Assembly (NCBI RefSeq): GCF_014297465.1
Contig: NZ_JACORT010000004.1
Coordinates: forward strand, 62,001-126,000
From: Ramlibacter cellulosilyticus
Lineage (GTDB): Bacteria; Pseudomonadota; Gammaproteobacteria; Burkholderiales; Burkholderiaceae_C
Length of the DNA stretch: 64,000 nucleotides
Direction of reading: 5' to 3'
The first letter of the stretch is position 1. Each line of letters opens with the position of its first letter. Positions 34,913 to 45,200 of this stretch are shown in pieces. The translations under genes were made by a program, and so were the position numbers. The notes beneath the pieces were generated by a model. The model worked only from the letters and a program-made list of their open reading frames with translations. It was not told the DNA's origin and searched no databases.

Positions 34913-36433
34913 TCAGGCCGCGGCGCGGCGGCGGCCCGCGGGCTTCGTCGCGGCTTTCGCAGCGGGCTTGCCCCCGGCCGCGCGGGGCGCGCCGGCCGCT
35001 TCCTGCGCGACGAGGTATTCGAGCAGCAGGCCGACCGGACGGCCGGTCGATCCCTTGGCGGGGCCACCCTTCCATGCCGTGCCGGCGATGTCCAGGTGCG
35101 CCCAGGGATAGTTCTGCGTGAAGCGGTGCAGGAACTTGGCCGCCACGACGGCACCGCCGGCGCGGCCCGCCACGTTGGCGACGTCGGCGAAGTTGGTCTT
35201 GAGCCCTTCGGCGTATTCGTCGTCCAGCGGCAGGCGCCAGCACGGGTCCAGCGCCGCGTCGCCGGCCTGGACCAGCTGCTGCGCGAGCGCGTCGTCGGTG
35301 GCGAACATGCCGCTGCGCACGTTGCCCAGGGCGACCACGCAGGCGCCCGTGAGCGTCGCGATGTCGATCACGGCACGCGGCTTGAACCGCTCGGCGTACG
35401 TCAGCGCGTCGCACAGGATCAGGCGGCCTTCCGCATCCGTGTTCAGCACCTCGATGGTCTGGCCCGAGAGGCTGGTGAGGATGTCGCCGGGCTTGTACGA
35501 GCTGCCGTCCGGCATGTTCTCGCAGCTGGGGATCAGCCCGATCACGTTCAGCTTCGGCTTCAGTTCCACGAGCGCACGGAAGGTGCCCAGCACGCTGGCG
35601 GCCCCGCCCATGTCGAACTTCATCTCGTCCATCTCGGCCGAGGGCTTGATGGAGATGCCGCCGGTGTCGAAGGTGATGCCCTTGCCCACCAGCACGATGG
35701 GCGCCTCGCCCTTGCCCGCGCCTTCGTAGCGCAGCGTGATGAAGCGGGCCGGTTCGGCGGAACCCTTGGCCACGCTCAGGAACGAGCCCATGCCGATGCG
35801 CGCGATCTCCTTCGGGCCGAGCACCTCGACCTGCAGGCCGTGGGACTTCGCCATCCGGGTGGCCTCTTCGCCGAGGCGCGTGGGCGTGGCGTAGTTGGGC
35901 GGCAGGTTGCCCAGCTCGCGGGCGAACTCGATGCCGACGGCGGCCGCGCGGGCGCGGTGGAACGCCTGCTTGCCGGCGGCCGCGTCGGCGACGCCGATCA
36001 CCACCTTCTTCAGCTCGCGGCCTTCCGGCTTGGACTTGGTGGCGACGTAGACGTAGCTGCTTTCGGCCGTGCCGCAGACGGCGGCGCGCACCGCGTCGTC
36101 GCCGGTGCCGGCCGGCAGCAGGATCACGAGCTTCTTGGCGGCGGAGGAACGCAGCGCGCCCGCGGCAGCCTGCACCGCGGACTGCACCCGCTTGCCCGAA
36201 CCATCGCCGCAGCCCGCGAGGATCACGCGCGGCGCGGCGATGCCTTCGGCGCGGTACGCGTGCAGCAGCTTGCCGGGCTTGGGCTCGAGGTCGCGGGCCT
36301 GCAGGGCCGCCGACACGAGGCGCGAGACCGGGTCCTTGCCCGCCTGGAAACCTTCCGTCACCAGCACCAGCAGCACGTCGGCCTTCTCGGTGGCCGCACC
36401 CGCGGGAGCCAGGGTCTTGAGTTCGAAGTCCAT
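34913..36433 (-). CDS. pepA: Leucyl aminopeptidase PepA (M17)
   Basis: This 506-residue metallo-aminopeptidase shows the M17 catalytic signatures KGITFDTGGISIKPS, MKFDMGGAA and NTDAEGRLILCDAL. It releases N-terminal residues from peptides, and in E. coli also acts as a DNA-bending protein. An unusual C-terminal tail of about 30 residues rich in Ala, Lys, Arg and Pro (GAPRAAGGKPAAK, ending GRRRAAA) extends beyond the catalytic fold and could bind nucleic acid. It diverges from lptF with only 48 bp between starts. Confidence 0.95.
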   Translation of the reverse strand: MDFELKTLAPAGAATEKADVLLVLVTEGFQAGKDPVSRLVSAALQARDLEPKPGKLLHAYRAEGIAAPRVILAGCGDGSGKRVQSAVQAAAGALRSSAAKKLVILLPAGTGDDAVRAAVCGTAESSYVYVATKSKPEGRELKKVVIGVADAAAGKQAFHRARAAAVGIEFARELGNLPPNYATPTRLGEEATRMAKSHGLQVEVLGPKEIARIGMGSFLSVAKGSAEPARFITLRYEGAGKGEAPIVLVGKGITFDTGGISIKPSAEMDEMKFDMGGAASVLGTFRALVELKPKLNVIGLIPSCENMPDGSSYKPGDILTSLSGQTIEVLNTDAEGRLILCDALTYAERFKPRAVIDIATLTGACVVALGNVRSGMFATDDALAQQLVQAGDAALDPCWRLPLDDEYAEGLKTNFADVANVAGRAGGAVVAAKFLHRFTQNYPWAHLDIAGTAWKGGPAKGSTGRPVGLLLEYLVAQEAAGAPRAAGGKPAAKAATKPAGRRRAAA

Positions 36434-36481
36434 AATCCTTGTTGTTCGTTCCAGCGCGCCCAGGCGCCTGCCAAGCCGCAG

Positions 36482-37582
36482 ATGTTATTCCATTCAACCG
36501 TACGCAAGGAGCTGGCCCGCAGTTTCGGGGCGTCCCTCGTGGTGCTCGTCACCATCGTGATGACGATGACCCTGATCCGCACGCTCAGCCTCGCCAGCCG
36601 CGGCAGCGTGAATCCCGAGGAAGTGATGATGGTGATGGGCTACACCGTCCTGGGCTACCTGCCGACCATCCTCACGCTGTCGCTCTTCGTCGCCATCGTC
36701 GGCACCCTCTCGCGCATGTATCGCGACAGCGAGATGGTCATCTGGTTCAGCGCCGGCCGCGGCCTGTCCGCGCTCGTGCGGCCGCTCTTCGGCTTCGCCT
36801 GGCCGGTGCTCCTGGTGATCGCGCTCATGGCCCTGGCCGTGTGGCCGTGGGCCAACCAGCAGGCGCAGGACCTCAAGGACCGCTACGGCCGCCGCGGCGA
36901 CCTCGAGCGGGTCGCGCCCGGGCAGTTCCAGGAATCCGCGAGCGGCCGCCGCGTGTTCTTCCTGGACAAGGACACGCCGGACAACAAGTCGGGCAAGAAC
37001 ATCTTCATCTCCACGGTGGAGAAGGACAAGGAGACGGTCACGTCGGCGCGCAGCGGCCGCGTGGAGTTCATCGGCGACGACCAGTTCCTGCTGCTGTCGA
37101 ACGGCCAGCGGCTGGAGAACTCCCTGCGCGGCGAAGGCCTGCGCATCAGCGAGTTCGAGCAGCACGGCACCCGCGTGCGCGAGAACTCCCTGCTGCCCGG
37201 CGACAACACCCCGGTGAAGACGCGCTCCAGCCTGTTCCTGGCGCGCAACCCCACGCCGGCCAACCTGGCGGAGCTCGCCTTCCGCGTCGGGCTCGCGCTC
37301 GCGGGCCTCAACTTCGTGCTGCTGGCGATCACCGTGTCCAGCGTCAACCCGCGCGTGGGCCGCAGCGGCAACCTGGTGTTCGCCCTGTTCGCCTTCATCG
37401 TGTACTACAACCTGCTGAACCTGGGCCAGAGCTGGATCTCCAGCCAGCGCATCCCCTTCGCCTCCTTCCTGCTCCTCGTGCACGGCGGCACCTTCGCGCT
37501 GGCGTCGCTGTGGCTCGCCAAGCAGCACAACAACTGGGCGGTCCGCCCGCTGCTGCGCCGCTTCCGGCGGGATCCGGCATGA
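36482..37582 (+). CDS. lptF: Lipopolysaccharide export permease LptF
   Basis: This 366-residue inner-membrane protein has the family N-terminus FHSTVRKELARSFGASLVVLVTI, three N-terminal spans, a periplasmic beta-jellyroll domain (about residues 130-265) and three C-terminal spans. With LptG and the LptB ATPase it extracts LPS from the inner membrane. Its stop overlaps the lptG start (ATGA). Confidence 0.95.
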   Translation: MLFHSTVRKELARSFGASLVVLVTIVMTMTLIRTLSLASRGSVNPEEVMMVMGYTVLGYLPTILTLSLFVAIVGTLSRMYRDSEMVIWFSAGRGLSALVRPLFGFAWPVLLVIALMALAVWPWANQQAQDLKDRYGRRGDLERVAPGQFQESASGRRVFFLDKDTPDNKSGKNIFISTVEKDKETVTSARSGRVEFIGDDQFLLLSNGQRLENSLRGEGLRISEFEQHGTRVRENSLLPGDNTPVKTRSSLFLARNPTPANLAELAFRVGLALAGLNFVLLAITVSSVNPRVGRSGNLVFALFAFIVYYNLLNLGQSWISSQRIPFASFLLLVHGGTFALASLWLAKQHNNWAVRPLLRRFRRDPA

Positions 37583-38676
37583 GGACGATCCGCCGCCTCA
37601 TCTACGTCGAAGTCCTCTACGCCGTCCTCTTCGTGAGCGTCGGCTTCCTGGGGCTGTTCTTCTTCTTCGACTTCGTCGAGGAGCTGGGCAACGTCGGCCG
37701 CGGCGTGCAGGCCTACCGGGTGACGCAGGCGCTCGTCTACGTGGCGCTGCGCATGCCCAGCCACCTCTACGAGCTGCTGCCCATCGCGGTGCTGATCGGC
37801 ACCATCTTCGTGATGGCGCGCTTCGCGCAGAGCTCGGAATACACCATCCTGCGCACGAGCGGCCTCGGGCCGTGGCGGGCGCTGCGCACGCTGCTGGTGC
37901 TGGGTCTGGGCTTCACCATCCTGACCTTCGCCACGGGCGACTACCTCGCGCCGCTGTCCGACCGCACCGCGCAGCTGCTCAAGGCGCGCATGAGCGGCGG
38001 CCTCACGGTCGGCACGACCGGCGCCTGGCTGAAGGAGCGGCAGCGCTACCTCTCGTACAACGTGAACGTCTTCCAGCTCACGCCCGAGGGCCAGATGGAC
38101 CGCGTGCGCATCTTCGAGGCCGACTCGCGCGGCTTCCTGGTGTCGCTCACGCAGGCGCCGCGCGCGACCTTCGCCGATGGCGCGTGGGTGCTGCAGGACG
38201 TGGAGCGCACCGAGTTCCAGAGCGAAGGCGGGACCACGAAGGTGGAACGCCTCAAGCTTCCCACGATGCGCTGGCCGACGGAGATCACCCAGGAGATGGT
38301 GTCGGTGGCCCTGCTCAAGCCGGACCGCATGAGCACCATCGCCCTCTTCCAGTACGTCCGGCACCTCGCGGCCAACTCGCAGACCTCGCAGCGCTACGAG
38401 ATCGAGTTCTGGCGCAAGGTGTTCTACCCGCTGTCGTGCCTGGTGATGGTGGTGCTGGCCCTGCCCTTCGCCTACCTGCATTTCCGCTCGGGCGGGATCA
38501 CGAGCTACGTGTTCGGCGGCGTGCTGATCGGCATCAGCTTCTTCCTCCTGAACAACGTCTTCGGCTACATCGGCAACCTGCAGAACTGGCAGCCCTGGGT
38601 GGCGGCCGGGGCACCCGGCTTCCTGTACACGCTGATGTCGCTCGGCGCCTTCGGCTGGCTCGTGCTGAGGCGGTAG
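37579..38676 (+). CDS. lptG: Lipopolysaccharide export permease LptG
   Basis: This 365-residue protein has the same six-span plus periplasmic-domain architecture as LptF: RTIRRLIYVEVLYAVLFVSVGF at the start, MPSHLYELLPIAVLIG, and GGITSYVFGGVLIGISFFLLNN near the end. It pairs with LptF in the LptB2FG transporter. The following cbiX-like gene begins 2 bp after the stop. Confidence 0.95.
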   Translation: MRTIRRLIYVEVLYAVLFVSVGFLGLFFFFDFVEELGNVGRGVQAYRVTQALVYVALRMPSHLYELLPIAVLIGTIFVMARFAQSSEYTILRTSGLGPWRALRTLLVLGLGFTILTFATGDYLAPLSDRTAQLLKARMSGGLTVGTTGAWLKERQRYLSYNVNVFQLTPEGQMDRVRIFEADSRGFLVSLTQAPRATFADGAWVLQDVERTEFQSEGGTTKVERLKLPTMRWPTEITQEMVSVALLKPDRMSTIALFQYVRHLAANSQTSQRYEIEFWRKVFYPLSCLVMVVLALPFAYLHFRSGGITSYVFGGVLIGISFFLLNNVFGYIGNLQNWQPWVAAGAPGFLYTLMSLGAFGWLVLRR

Positions 38677-38678
38677 GC

Positions 38679-39038
38679 ATGGCACGCGCCGTCGTCCTCT
38701 TCGGCCACGGATCGCGCGATCCGCTCTGGCGCCTGCCCATGGAAACCGTGGCCACCCGGCTGCGGACCATGCGGCCGGACACGCTGGTGCGCTGCGCCTT
38801 CCTGGAACTGGATGCGCCCAGCCTGCCGGCGGCCGTGGCGGACCTGGTCACGGCAGGTGCCGTGCAGGTCACCGTGGTGCCGATGTTCCTGGGCACCGGC
38901 CGGCATGCGCGCGAAGACCTGCCGGCGCTCGTGGAGCAGCTGCGCGGCGCCCACCCGCAGGTGGAATTCGTGTTGCAGAAGCCCGTCGGCGAAGACGGGC
39001 GCGTGCTGGACCTGATCGCAAAGATTGCCCTGGAATAA
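38679..39038 (+). CDS. Short CbiX/SirB-type chelatase
   Basis: This 119-residue single-domain protein begins ARAVVLFGHGSRDPLW, with the catalytic His of the chelatase family, and has the second conserved His in MFLGTGRHAREDLP near residue 73. Such small CbiX proteins insert cobalt, nickel or iron into sirohydrochlorin, acting as dimers. Its place just before cysB suggests siroheme supply for sulfite reductase, an inference from position. Confidence 0.88.
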   Translation: MARAVVLFGHGSRDPLWRLPMETVATRLRTMRPDTLVRCAFLELDAPSLPAAVADLVTAGAVQVTVVPMFLGTGRHAREDLPALVEQLRGAHPQVEFVLQKPVGEDGRVLDLIAKIALE

Positions 39039-39078
39039 AGAGCGAAGGCATAATGAATTTCTCCTTTAGAAGAAATTC
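39025..39078 (+). promoter_or_regulatory. cysB promoter with overlapping palindromic operator
   Basis: TTGCCC (39025-39030) and CATAAT (39049-39054) are 18 bp apart. Directly after the -10 lies an inverted repeat with 8-bp arms GAATTTCT (39055-39062) and AGAAATTC (39071-39078), ending three bases before the ATG. This is the expected place for LysR-type autorepression. Confidence 0.6.
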
Positions 39079-39081
39079 AGC

Positions 39082-40032
39082 ATGAACCTGCATCAGTTTC
39101 GCTTCGTCCAGGAAGCGGTGCGGCGCAATCTCAACCTGACGGAAGCAGCCAAGGCGCTGCACACCTCGCAGCCCGGCGTGTCCAAGGCGATCATCGAGCT
39201 GGAAGAGGAGCTCGGCGTGGAGATCTTCGCGCGCCACGGCAAGCGGCTGAAGCGGGTGACCGAACCCGGCCAGCACGTCCTCAAGAGCATCGAGCTGATC
39301 ATGCGCGAGGTCGGCAACCTCAAGCGCATCGGAGAGCAGTTCAGCGCGCAGGACAGCGGGACGCTGTCCATCGCCACGACGCACACGCAAGCACGCTACG
39401 TGCTTCCCATTCCCGTGGCGAAGCTGCGCGAAGCCTATCCCAAGGTGTCCGTCAGCCTGCACCAGGGCTCGCCCGACCAGGTGGCCCGCATGATCCTGGA
39501 CGAAGTGGCGGAAATCGGCATCGCGACCGAATCGCTGTCCGACTACCCGGACCTGGTGACGATGCCCTGCTACGAGTGGCAGCACGTGCTGGTGCTGCCG
39601 CAAGGCCATGCGCTCGCGAAGAAGGAGCGCGTCACGCTGGAAGACCTGGCGGCCGAGCCGCTGGTCACCTACCACCCGTCCTTCACCGGCCGCACGCGGA
39701 TCGATACCGCGTTCGCGCAGAAGAAGCTGCAGCCGCGCATCGCGCTGGAGGCGATCGACTCCGACGTGATCAAGACCTACGTGCGCCTCGGCCTGGGCAT
39801 CGGCATCGTCGCCGAGATGGCGGTGCGCGACGATCCCCTCAACGGCAACAGCGACCTCGCCGTGCGGCCCCTCGGCCACCTGTTCGGGCAGAACCTGGCG
39901 CGGGTGGCGTTCAAGCGCGGCGCCTACCTGCGAAACTTCGTCTACCGCTTCGCCGAACTGCTGTCCGACCGCCTCGACCGCAACCTCATCGCGAAAGCGA
40001 TGAGCGGCCACGGCAACGACTACGAGTTATGA
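39082..40032 (+). CDS. cysB: CysB-type LysR regulator of sulfur assimilation
   Basis: This 316-residue LysR-family protein has the CysB N-terminus MNLHQFRFVQEAVRRNLNLTEAAKALHTSQPGVSKAI and the sulfate/acetylserine-binding segment IATTHTQARYVLP near residue 98. CysB activates sulfate uptake and reduction genes when N-acetylserine accumulates. The sulfate transporter genes of this window lie 14 kb away. The palindrome in its own promoter suggests autoregulation. Confidence 0.94.
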   Translation: MNLHQFRFVQEAVRRNLNLTEAAKALHTSQPGVSKAIIELEEELGVEIFARHGKRLKRVTEPGQHVLKSIELIMREVGNLKRIGEQFSAQDSGTLSIATTHTQARYVLPIPVAKLREAYPKVSVSLHQGSPDQVARMILDEVAEIGIATESLSDYPDLVTMPCYEWQHVLVLPQGHALAKKERVTLEDLAAEPLVTYHPSFTGRTRIDTAFAQKKLQPRIALEAIDSDVIKTYVRLGLGIGIVAEMAVRDDPLNGNSDLAVRPLGHLFGQNLARVAFKRGAYLRNFVYRFAELLSDRLDRNLIAKAMSGHGNDYEL

Positions 40033-40046
40033 CCCCCGATGCGGCC

Positions 40047-40108
40047 TGCGGCCGCCTCCCCCCGAGGGGGCGCCACCAGCGGCCCGGCAAAGCCGGTTCC
40101 GCGGTGGC
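40047..40108. repeat. Intergenic hairpin repeats between cysB and the aminotransferase gene
   Basis: Two stem-loops occur: GCCTCCCCCC/GAGGGGGC-type pairing around 40052-40072, and GCCACC (40072-40077) pairing with GGTGGC (40103-40108) with inner CCCGGC/GCCGG. The composition is that of dispersed Comamonadaceae intergenic repeats; the first may also act as a weak terminator for cysB. Confidence 0.5.
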
Positions 40109-40139
40109 CCTGGAACAGCGCTGACACAATAGGTTCCAT

Positions 40140-41303
40140 ATGAGCATTTCCGAACGCACCCCGCCCATCGAAACCAAGTTCCCGACGATGGGAACCACCA
40201 TCTTCACGGTGATGTCCGCGCTGGCCGCCGAAAAGGGCGCCGTGAACCTGGGCCAGGGCTTCCCCGACTTCGAATGCGACCCCAGGCTGGTCGACGCGGT
40301 GACGGAGGCCATGCGCAAGGGGCTGAACCAGTACCCGCCCATGACGGGCATCGCGCCCCTGCGCGAAGCCATCGCGGCCAAGGTGGAAGCGATCTACGGC
40401 CGCAAGTACGACCCGGTCTCCGAGATCACGGTGACGGCCGGCGCGACGCAGGCGATCATCACCGCGGTGCTGGCGATCGTGAAGCCGGGCGACGAGGTCA
40501 TCGTCCTGGAACCCTGCTACGACAGCTACGTGCCCAACATCGAGCTGGCCGGCGGCAAGGTGGTGCGCGTGCCGCTGGTGCCGGGCACCTTCCGGCCCGA
40601 CTTCCCGAAGATCGCCGCGGCCCTGTCGCCGCGCACGCGCGCGATCATGATCAACTCGCCGCACAACCCGAGCGGCACCGTGTGGACGCGCGCCGAGATG
40701 CTGCAGCTGCAGGAGCTGCTGGCGCCGACCGACGTGTTCGTCATCAGCGACGAGGTCTACGAGCACATGGTGTTCGACGGGCAACTGCACCAGAGCGCCG
40801 CGCGCTTCCCGGGGCTGGCCGCACGTTCGCTGATCGTCTCCAGCTTCGGCAAGACCTACCACGTGACCGGCTGGAAGGTCGGCTACGTGGCCGCCCCCGC
40901 CGCGCTGAGCGCGGAATTCCGCAAGGTGCACCAGTTCAACGTCTTCACGGTGAACACGCCCATGCAGTACGGGCTGGCGAGCTACATGGCATCGCCGGAG
41001 CCCTACCTGCAGCTGCCCGCGTTCTACCAGCGCAAGCGCGACCTGTTCCGCGAAGGGCTGGCGCGCACGCGCTTCCGGCTGCTGCCCAGCGAAGGCACCT
41101 ACTTCCAGTGCGTGGACATCTCGCAGGTGAGCGACCTGAAGGAAGCCGAGTTCTGCAAGTGGCTCACGAGCGAGATCGGCGTGGCGGCGATCCCGCTGTC
41201 GGCGTTCTACGGCGGTGGTTTCGACCAGCGCGTGGTGCGCTTCTGCTACGCGAAGAAGGACGAGACGCTGCGCTCGGCGCTGGACCGGCTGGCGAAGCTC
41301 TGA
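40140..41303 (+). CDS. PLP-dependent aminotransferase (class I, methionine aminotransferase-like)
   Basis: This 387-residue fold I aminotransferase has NLGQGFPDFECDP near residue 37, INSPHNPSGTVW near 175, FVISDEVYEHM near 200 and the PLP lysine in SSFGKTYHVTGWKVGY near 240. It resembles the YbdL/kynurenine-aminotransferase group that acts on methionine and aromatic amino acids. A CACAAT hexamer at 40125-40130 suggests a very short leader. Exact substrate cannot be read from the sequence. Confidence 0.9.
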   Translation: MSISERTPPIETKFPTMGTTIFTVMSALAAEKGAVNLGQGFPDFECDPRLVDAVTEAMRKGLNQYPPMTGIAPLREAIAAKVEAIYGRKYDPVSEITVTAGATQAIITAVLAIVKPGDEVIVLEPCYDSYVPNIELAGGKVVRVPLVPGTFRPDFPKIAAALSPRTRAIMINSPHNPSGTVWTRAEMLQLQELLAPTDVFVISDEVYEHMVFDGQLHQSAARFPGLAARSLIVSSFGKTYHVTGWKVGYVAAPAALSAEFRKVHQFNVFTVNTPMQYGLASYMASPEPYLQLPAFYQRKRDLFREGLARTRFRLLPSEGTYFQCVDISQVSDLKEAEFCKWLTSEIGVAAIPLSAFYGGGFDQRVVRFCYAKKDETLRSALDRLAKL

Positions 41304-41308
41304 CGCGC

Positions 41309-41441
41309 ACGCGGGGTGCGTTGCGCTGGGGTTCGCTGGCGCGAAACCCAGCCTACGAAGGGCACCCGGATTGCGCGAAGCGCCCGTAGGGTGGGTTACG
41401 CGACGCGCACGTAGGCTGGGTTGCGCGAAGCGCACCCCAGC
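41309..41441. repeat. Cluster of REP-like units (same family as 11126-11202)
   Basis: Three units are visible: GCTGGGGTTCGC...GAAACCCAGCCTAC (to 41355), GTAGGGTGGGTTACGC (41386-41401) and GTAGGCTGGGTTGCGCGAAG with CGCACCCCAGC (41411-41441). The first and third are in opposite orientation. They fill the space between two converging genes. Confidence 0.8.
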
Positions 41442-41450
41442 ATCCCGCCA

Positions 41451-42155
41451 TCAACACTGGATCGGATTCTTGCAATACCGCTCCAGCTCCCGCACCACCG
41501 TCCGCTCGCCCACCGCATTCCGCGCCTTCGGCCCGACGTCCAGGCTCAGCTTCATCTCGTACTTGCGGAAGAACTCGTCGAACAGCTCCGCGCCCAGCGT
41601 GGCGTAGGCCGTGAGCGTGTCCGCCTGCGCATCGTGCTGCAGCAGCACGGCGCACAGGGGCTGCTTCGCGGGCCCGGACAGCACCTCGGCGCCCCGCGCG
41701 GGGTCGTACTGGCTGTGCTCGGCGCAACAGTGGATCAAGCCGTCCTGCACCCCCCGCTGCGCCCGCGTCTTGCGGAAGCTGATGAAGCTCACGTCGCGCG
41801 TGGGGTAGACCAATTGGTGCGCGCAGATGGCGGAGAAGGCGACGATGCTGCGTTTCGGGCCCACCCCGCCCGGCCAGCTGTAGGAGTTGCGGTCCTGGGT
41901 GCTGAGCGTGTTCGGCCCCACGGCCTTTCCGAGGTCCAGCAGGAACACCGGCGTCGCCTCGAAGGGATACAGGAAGACGTAGTTGGTCTGCGGCTTGAGC
42001 GCGGACGCCTTGAGGGGATCGCCGCGCTCGTCGACGAGCAGGGTCCGCGCGTAGGCCTTCGGCTTCGCGTCCGCCGCCCAGGCGGGAAAGCTGGCCGCCG
42101 CGGACATGCAGGCGGCGCCGGCGGTGCAGGATTCCAGGAAACCGCGTCGGTCCAT
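41451..42155 (-). CDS. Tat-exported Rieske iron-sulfur protein
   Basis: This 234-residue protein opens with MDRRGFLESCTAG, a twin-arginine-type signal, and ends its signal with AAASFPAWA. The Rieske motifs CAHQ (C-x-H) near residue 112 and HCCAEHSQYD (C-x-x-H) near residue 144 bind a 2Fe-2S cluster with two Cys and two His ligands. It is longer than ferredoxins and lacks a catalytic domain, so it is an electron carrier or a small subunit of an unknown periplasmic complex. No partner gene is adjacent. Confidence 0.85.
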   Translation of the reverse strand: MDRRGFLESCTAGAACMSAAASFPAWAADAKPKAYARTLLVDERGDPLKASALKPQTNYVFLYPFEATPVFLLDLGKAVGPNTLSTQDRNSYSWPGGVGPKRSIVAFSAICAHQLVYPTRDVSFISFRKTRAQRGVQDGLIHCCAEHSQYDPARGAEVLSGPAKQPLCAVLLQHDAQADTLTAYATLGAELFDEFFRKYEMKLSLDVGPKARNAVGERTVVRELERYCKNPIQC

Positions 42156-42240
42156 GGCAGGACTCCCTTCTTCGTTCCGCCCAAGGTAGCCGCTGGGCAG
42201 GCGGCTGGCTATCCGGGGTTTGTACCGTGAACGCAGGTTC

Positions 42241-45200
42241 TCAGCTTTGCAGTTGAGACCACACCTTATCCAGCCTTTTCACGCTCACCGGCTGCGGCGT
42301 CCGCAGCTCCTGGGCGAAGAAGCTCACCCGCAGCTCCTCCAGCAGCCAGCGGAAATCCTCCATGCGCTCGTCGACGTGGCCCTTGCGCTCGGCGACCAGC
42401 CGCCAGTAGCGCTGCTCCTGCGCCTTGAGCTCGGCCAGCCGCTGCGTATCGCGCGCGGGGTCGGCCCGCAGCTTGTCCAGGCGCAGCACGATCGCCTTCA
42501 GGTAGCGAGGCAGGTGCTGCAGGCGCGCCCAGGGCGTCGCGGCCAGGAAGCGCTTCGGCACGAGCCGTTGCAGCTGTTGCAGGGCGTCGGCGGTCGCCTC
42601 CGGCTGGATCTTGGTGTCCTTGATCTTGCGCGCGGCGGCGGCGTGGTCGACGAGGATGGTCGACGCGAGCCGCGCCACCTCGTTGGCGATCAGCGTCAGG
42701 CGCCCGCGCCCTTCCTCCAGCCGCTTCTGGAAGGCGGCCGCGTCGGCGGGCAACGGGTCGAGCAGGAACGCGCGGTCGAGGGCCACCTCCAGGATCTGCT
42801 CGCGCAGCTCCTCCTGCGTGCCCAGCGGCATGAACGCCACGGCCATCTTCTGGAGGTCCGGGATGTTCTTCTCCAGGTACTTCAGGGCGTCGCGCAGCTG
42901 CAGCGCGAACAGGCGCCGCAGGCCGCCGCGATGCTTTGCCGCGGCCACCTCGGGCTCGTCGAACACCTCGATGGTGACCGCATCGCCCTTGTCGATCAGC
43001 GCCGGGAAGCCGACGAGGCTGGTGCCGCCCTTGCGGATCTCCATGAGCTCGGGGAGTTCTCCGAAGGTCCAGGCGGTGTATTTCTGTTCGGCAGTTGCTC
43101 CTCCCCCCTTCGGGGGGAGGCTGGAAGGGGGGCTCGCGGCCTGTGCGCGGGCCGGAGCGCCCCCACCCTGCCCTCCCGCGGAGTTGGAGGGAACCACAGC
43201 CGTCTTGAGGCCCGCCAGGGCCTGGAATGCGCCACGCGCCTTGGCCCCCAGTTCCGCCTTCAGCGCCCCCAGGTTGCGCCCCATCCCCAGCTGGCGCCCG
43301 TGCTCGTCCACCACGCGGACGTTCATGAACAGGTGTGCCGGCACCATGTCCAGCTTGAAGTCGGTGCGCTTCACGTCGAGGCTGGTTTCTTCGCGCACCA
43401 GCTTCAGCAAGGCGTCCGTGAGGCTGCCCGCGGCGTAGCGTTCCGGCACCGACAGGTGCTCCGCGATGCGCGTAGCCGACTCCGGCAGCGGCACGAAGCG
43501 CGAACGCGGACGCTGCGGCAGGCTTTTCAGCAAGGCCTGCACCTTGTCCTTGAGCATCCCCGGGACCAGCCATTCCGCGCGCTCCTCGCTCACCTGGTTC
43601 AGGACGAACAAGGGCACCGCCACGGTCAGGCCGTCGCGCGGGTCGCCGGGCTCGTGCAGGTACGTCGCGCTGCAGTCCACGCCCCCGAGCTTCACGGTCT
43701 TCGGGAAGGCGCTGCTGGTGATGCCCGCTGCCTCGTGCCGCATCAGCTCGTCGCGCGTGAGCTTCAGCAGGTCCGGGTTCGCGCGGCTGGCCTCGCGGTA
43801 CCAGCGCTCGAAGGTGGAGCCGCTGTACACGTCGCGCGGCACCTGCTGATCGTAGAAGGCGTAGATCAGCTCCTCGTCGACCAGCACGTCCTGGCGGCGC
43901 GACTTGTGCTCCAGCTCCTGCACCTGCCGCACCAGCTTCTGGTTCGCCGCCAGGAAAGGCAGGCGCGTCTCCCATTCGCCGGCGACCAGGCCTTCGCGCA
44001 GGAAGATCTCGCGGGCACCCTGCAGGTCGGCGCGCGCGAACGGCACGCGGCGGCCGCTGTAGATCACCAGCCCGTACAGCGTCGCGCGCTCCAGCGCGAC
44101 GACTTCGGCCGCCTTCTTCTCCCAGTGCGGGTCCAGCAGCTGCTTCTTCAGCAGGTGCCCGGCAACCTCTTCGACCCACTGCGGTTCGATGTTCGCGATG
44201 CCGCGGCCGAAGAGGCGCGTGGTCTCCACCAGTTCCGCGCAGACCACCCAGCGGCCCGGCCGCTTCTTCAGGTGCGCGCCCGGATGGCGGTAGAACTTGA
44301 TGCCGCGCGCCCCGAGATAGGCGTCGGGAGCCTGCCCCGGGCTTGACCCGGGGTCCTCCAGCTTGAAGCCGATGTTCCCGAGCAGGCCCGAGAGCATCGT
44401 CTTGTGCAGCTGCTCGTAGCTGGCGGGCTGCTCGTTCAGGCGCCACTTGTGTTCGGTGACGACCGTCAGCAGCTGCGAATGCACGTCGCGCCACTCCCGC
44501 ACCCGGCGCACGTTGATGAAGTTCTGGCGCAGCAGCTGTTCGTACTGGCGGTTCGACAGTCGATGGTCCGTGCCATGGCCGCCGCGCGACTCCTCCAGCC
44601 ATTGCCACAGCCGCAGGTAGCCGGAGAACTCGCTCTTCTCGTCGTCGAACTTGGCATGCTGCTGGTCGGCCTGCGCCTGCAGTTCCATCGGCCGGTCGCG
44701 CACGTCCTGCAGCGACAGCGCGGAGGCGATGACCAGCACCTCGTGCAGCGCACCGCGCTGGCGCGCTTCCAGGATCATGCGGCCGACCCGCGGGTCCAGC
44801 GGCAGCCGCGCCAGCTCCGCGCCCATGGGCGTGAGCTCGTTGGCGTCGTCGACGGCGCCGAGTTCGTTGAGCAGCTGGTAGCCGTCGGCGATCGCCCGCC
44901 GCGACGGCGGGTCGATGAAGGGGAAGTCCTCCACCGTGCCCAGGTGCAGCGACTTCATGCGCAGGATCACGCCCGCGAGCGAGGACCGCAGGATCTCGGG
45001 ATCGGTGAAGCGCGGGCGGCCGGCGAAGTCCTGCTCGTCGTACAGCCGGATGCAGATGCCGTTGGCCACCCGGCCGCAGCGGCCCGCGCGCTGGTTGGCG
45101 GCGGCCTGGCTGACCGGCTCCACCAGCAGCTGTTCCACCTTGCTGCGGAAGCTGTAGCGCTTGACGCGTGCCGTGCCGGTGTCGATCACGTAGCGGATGC

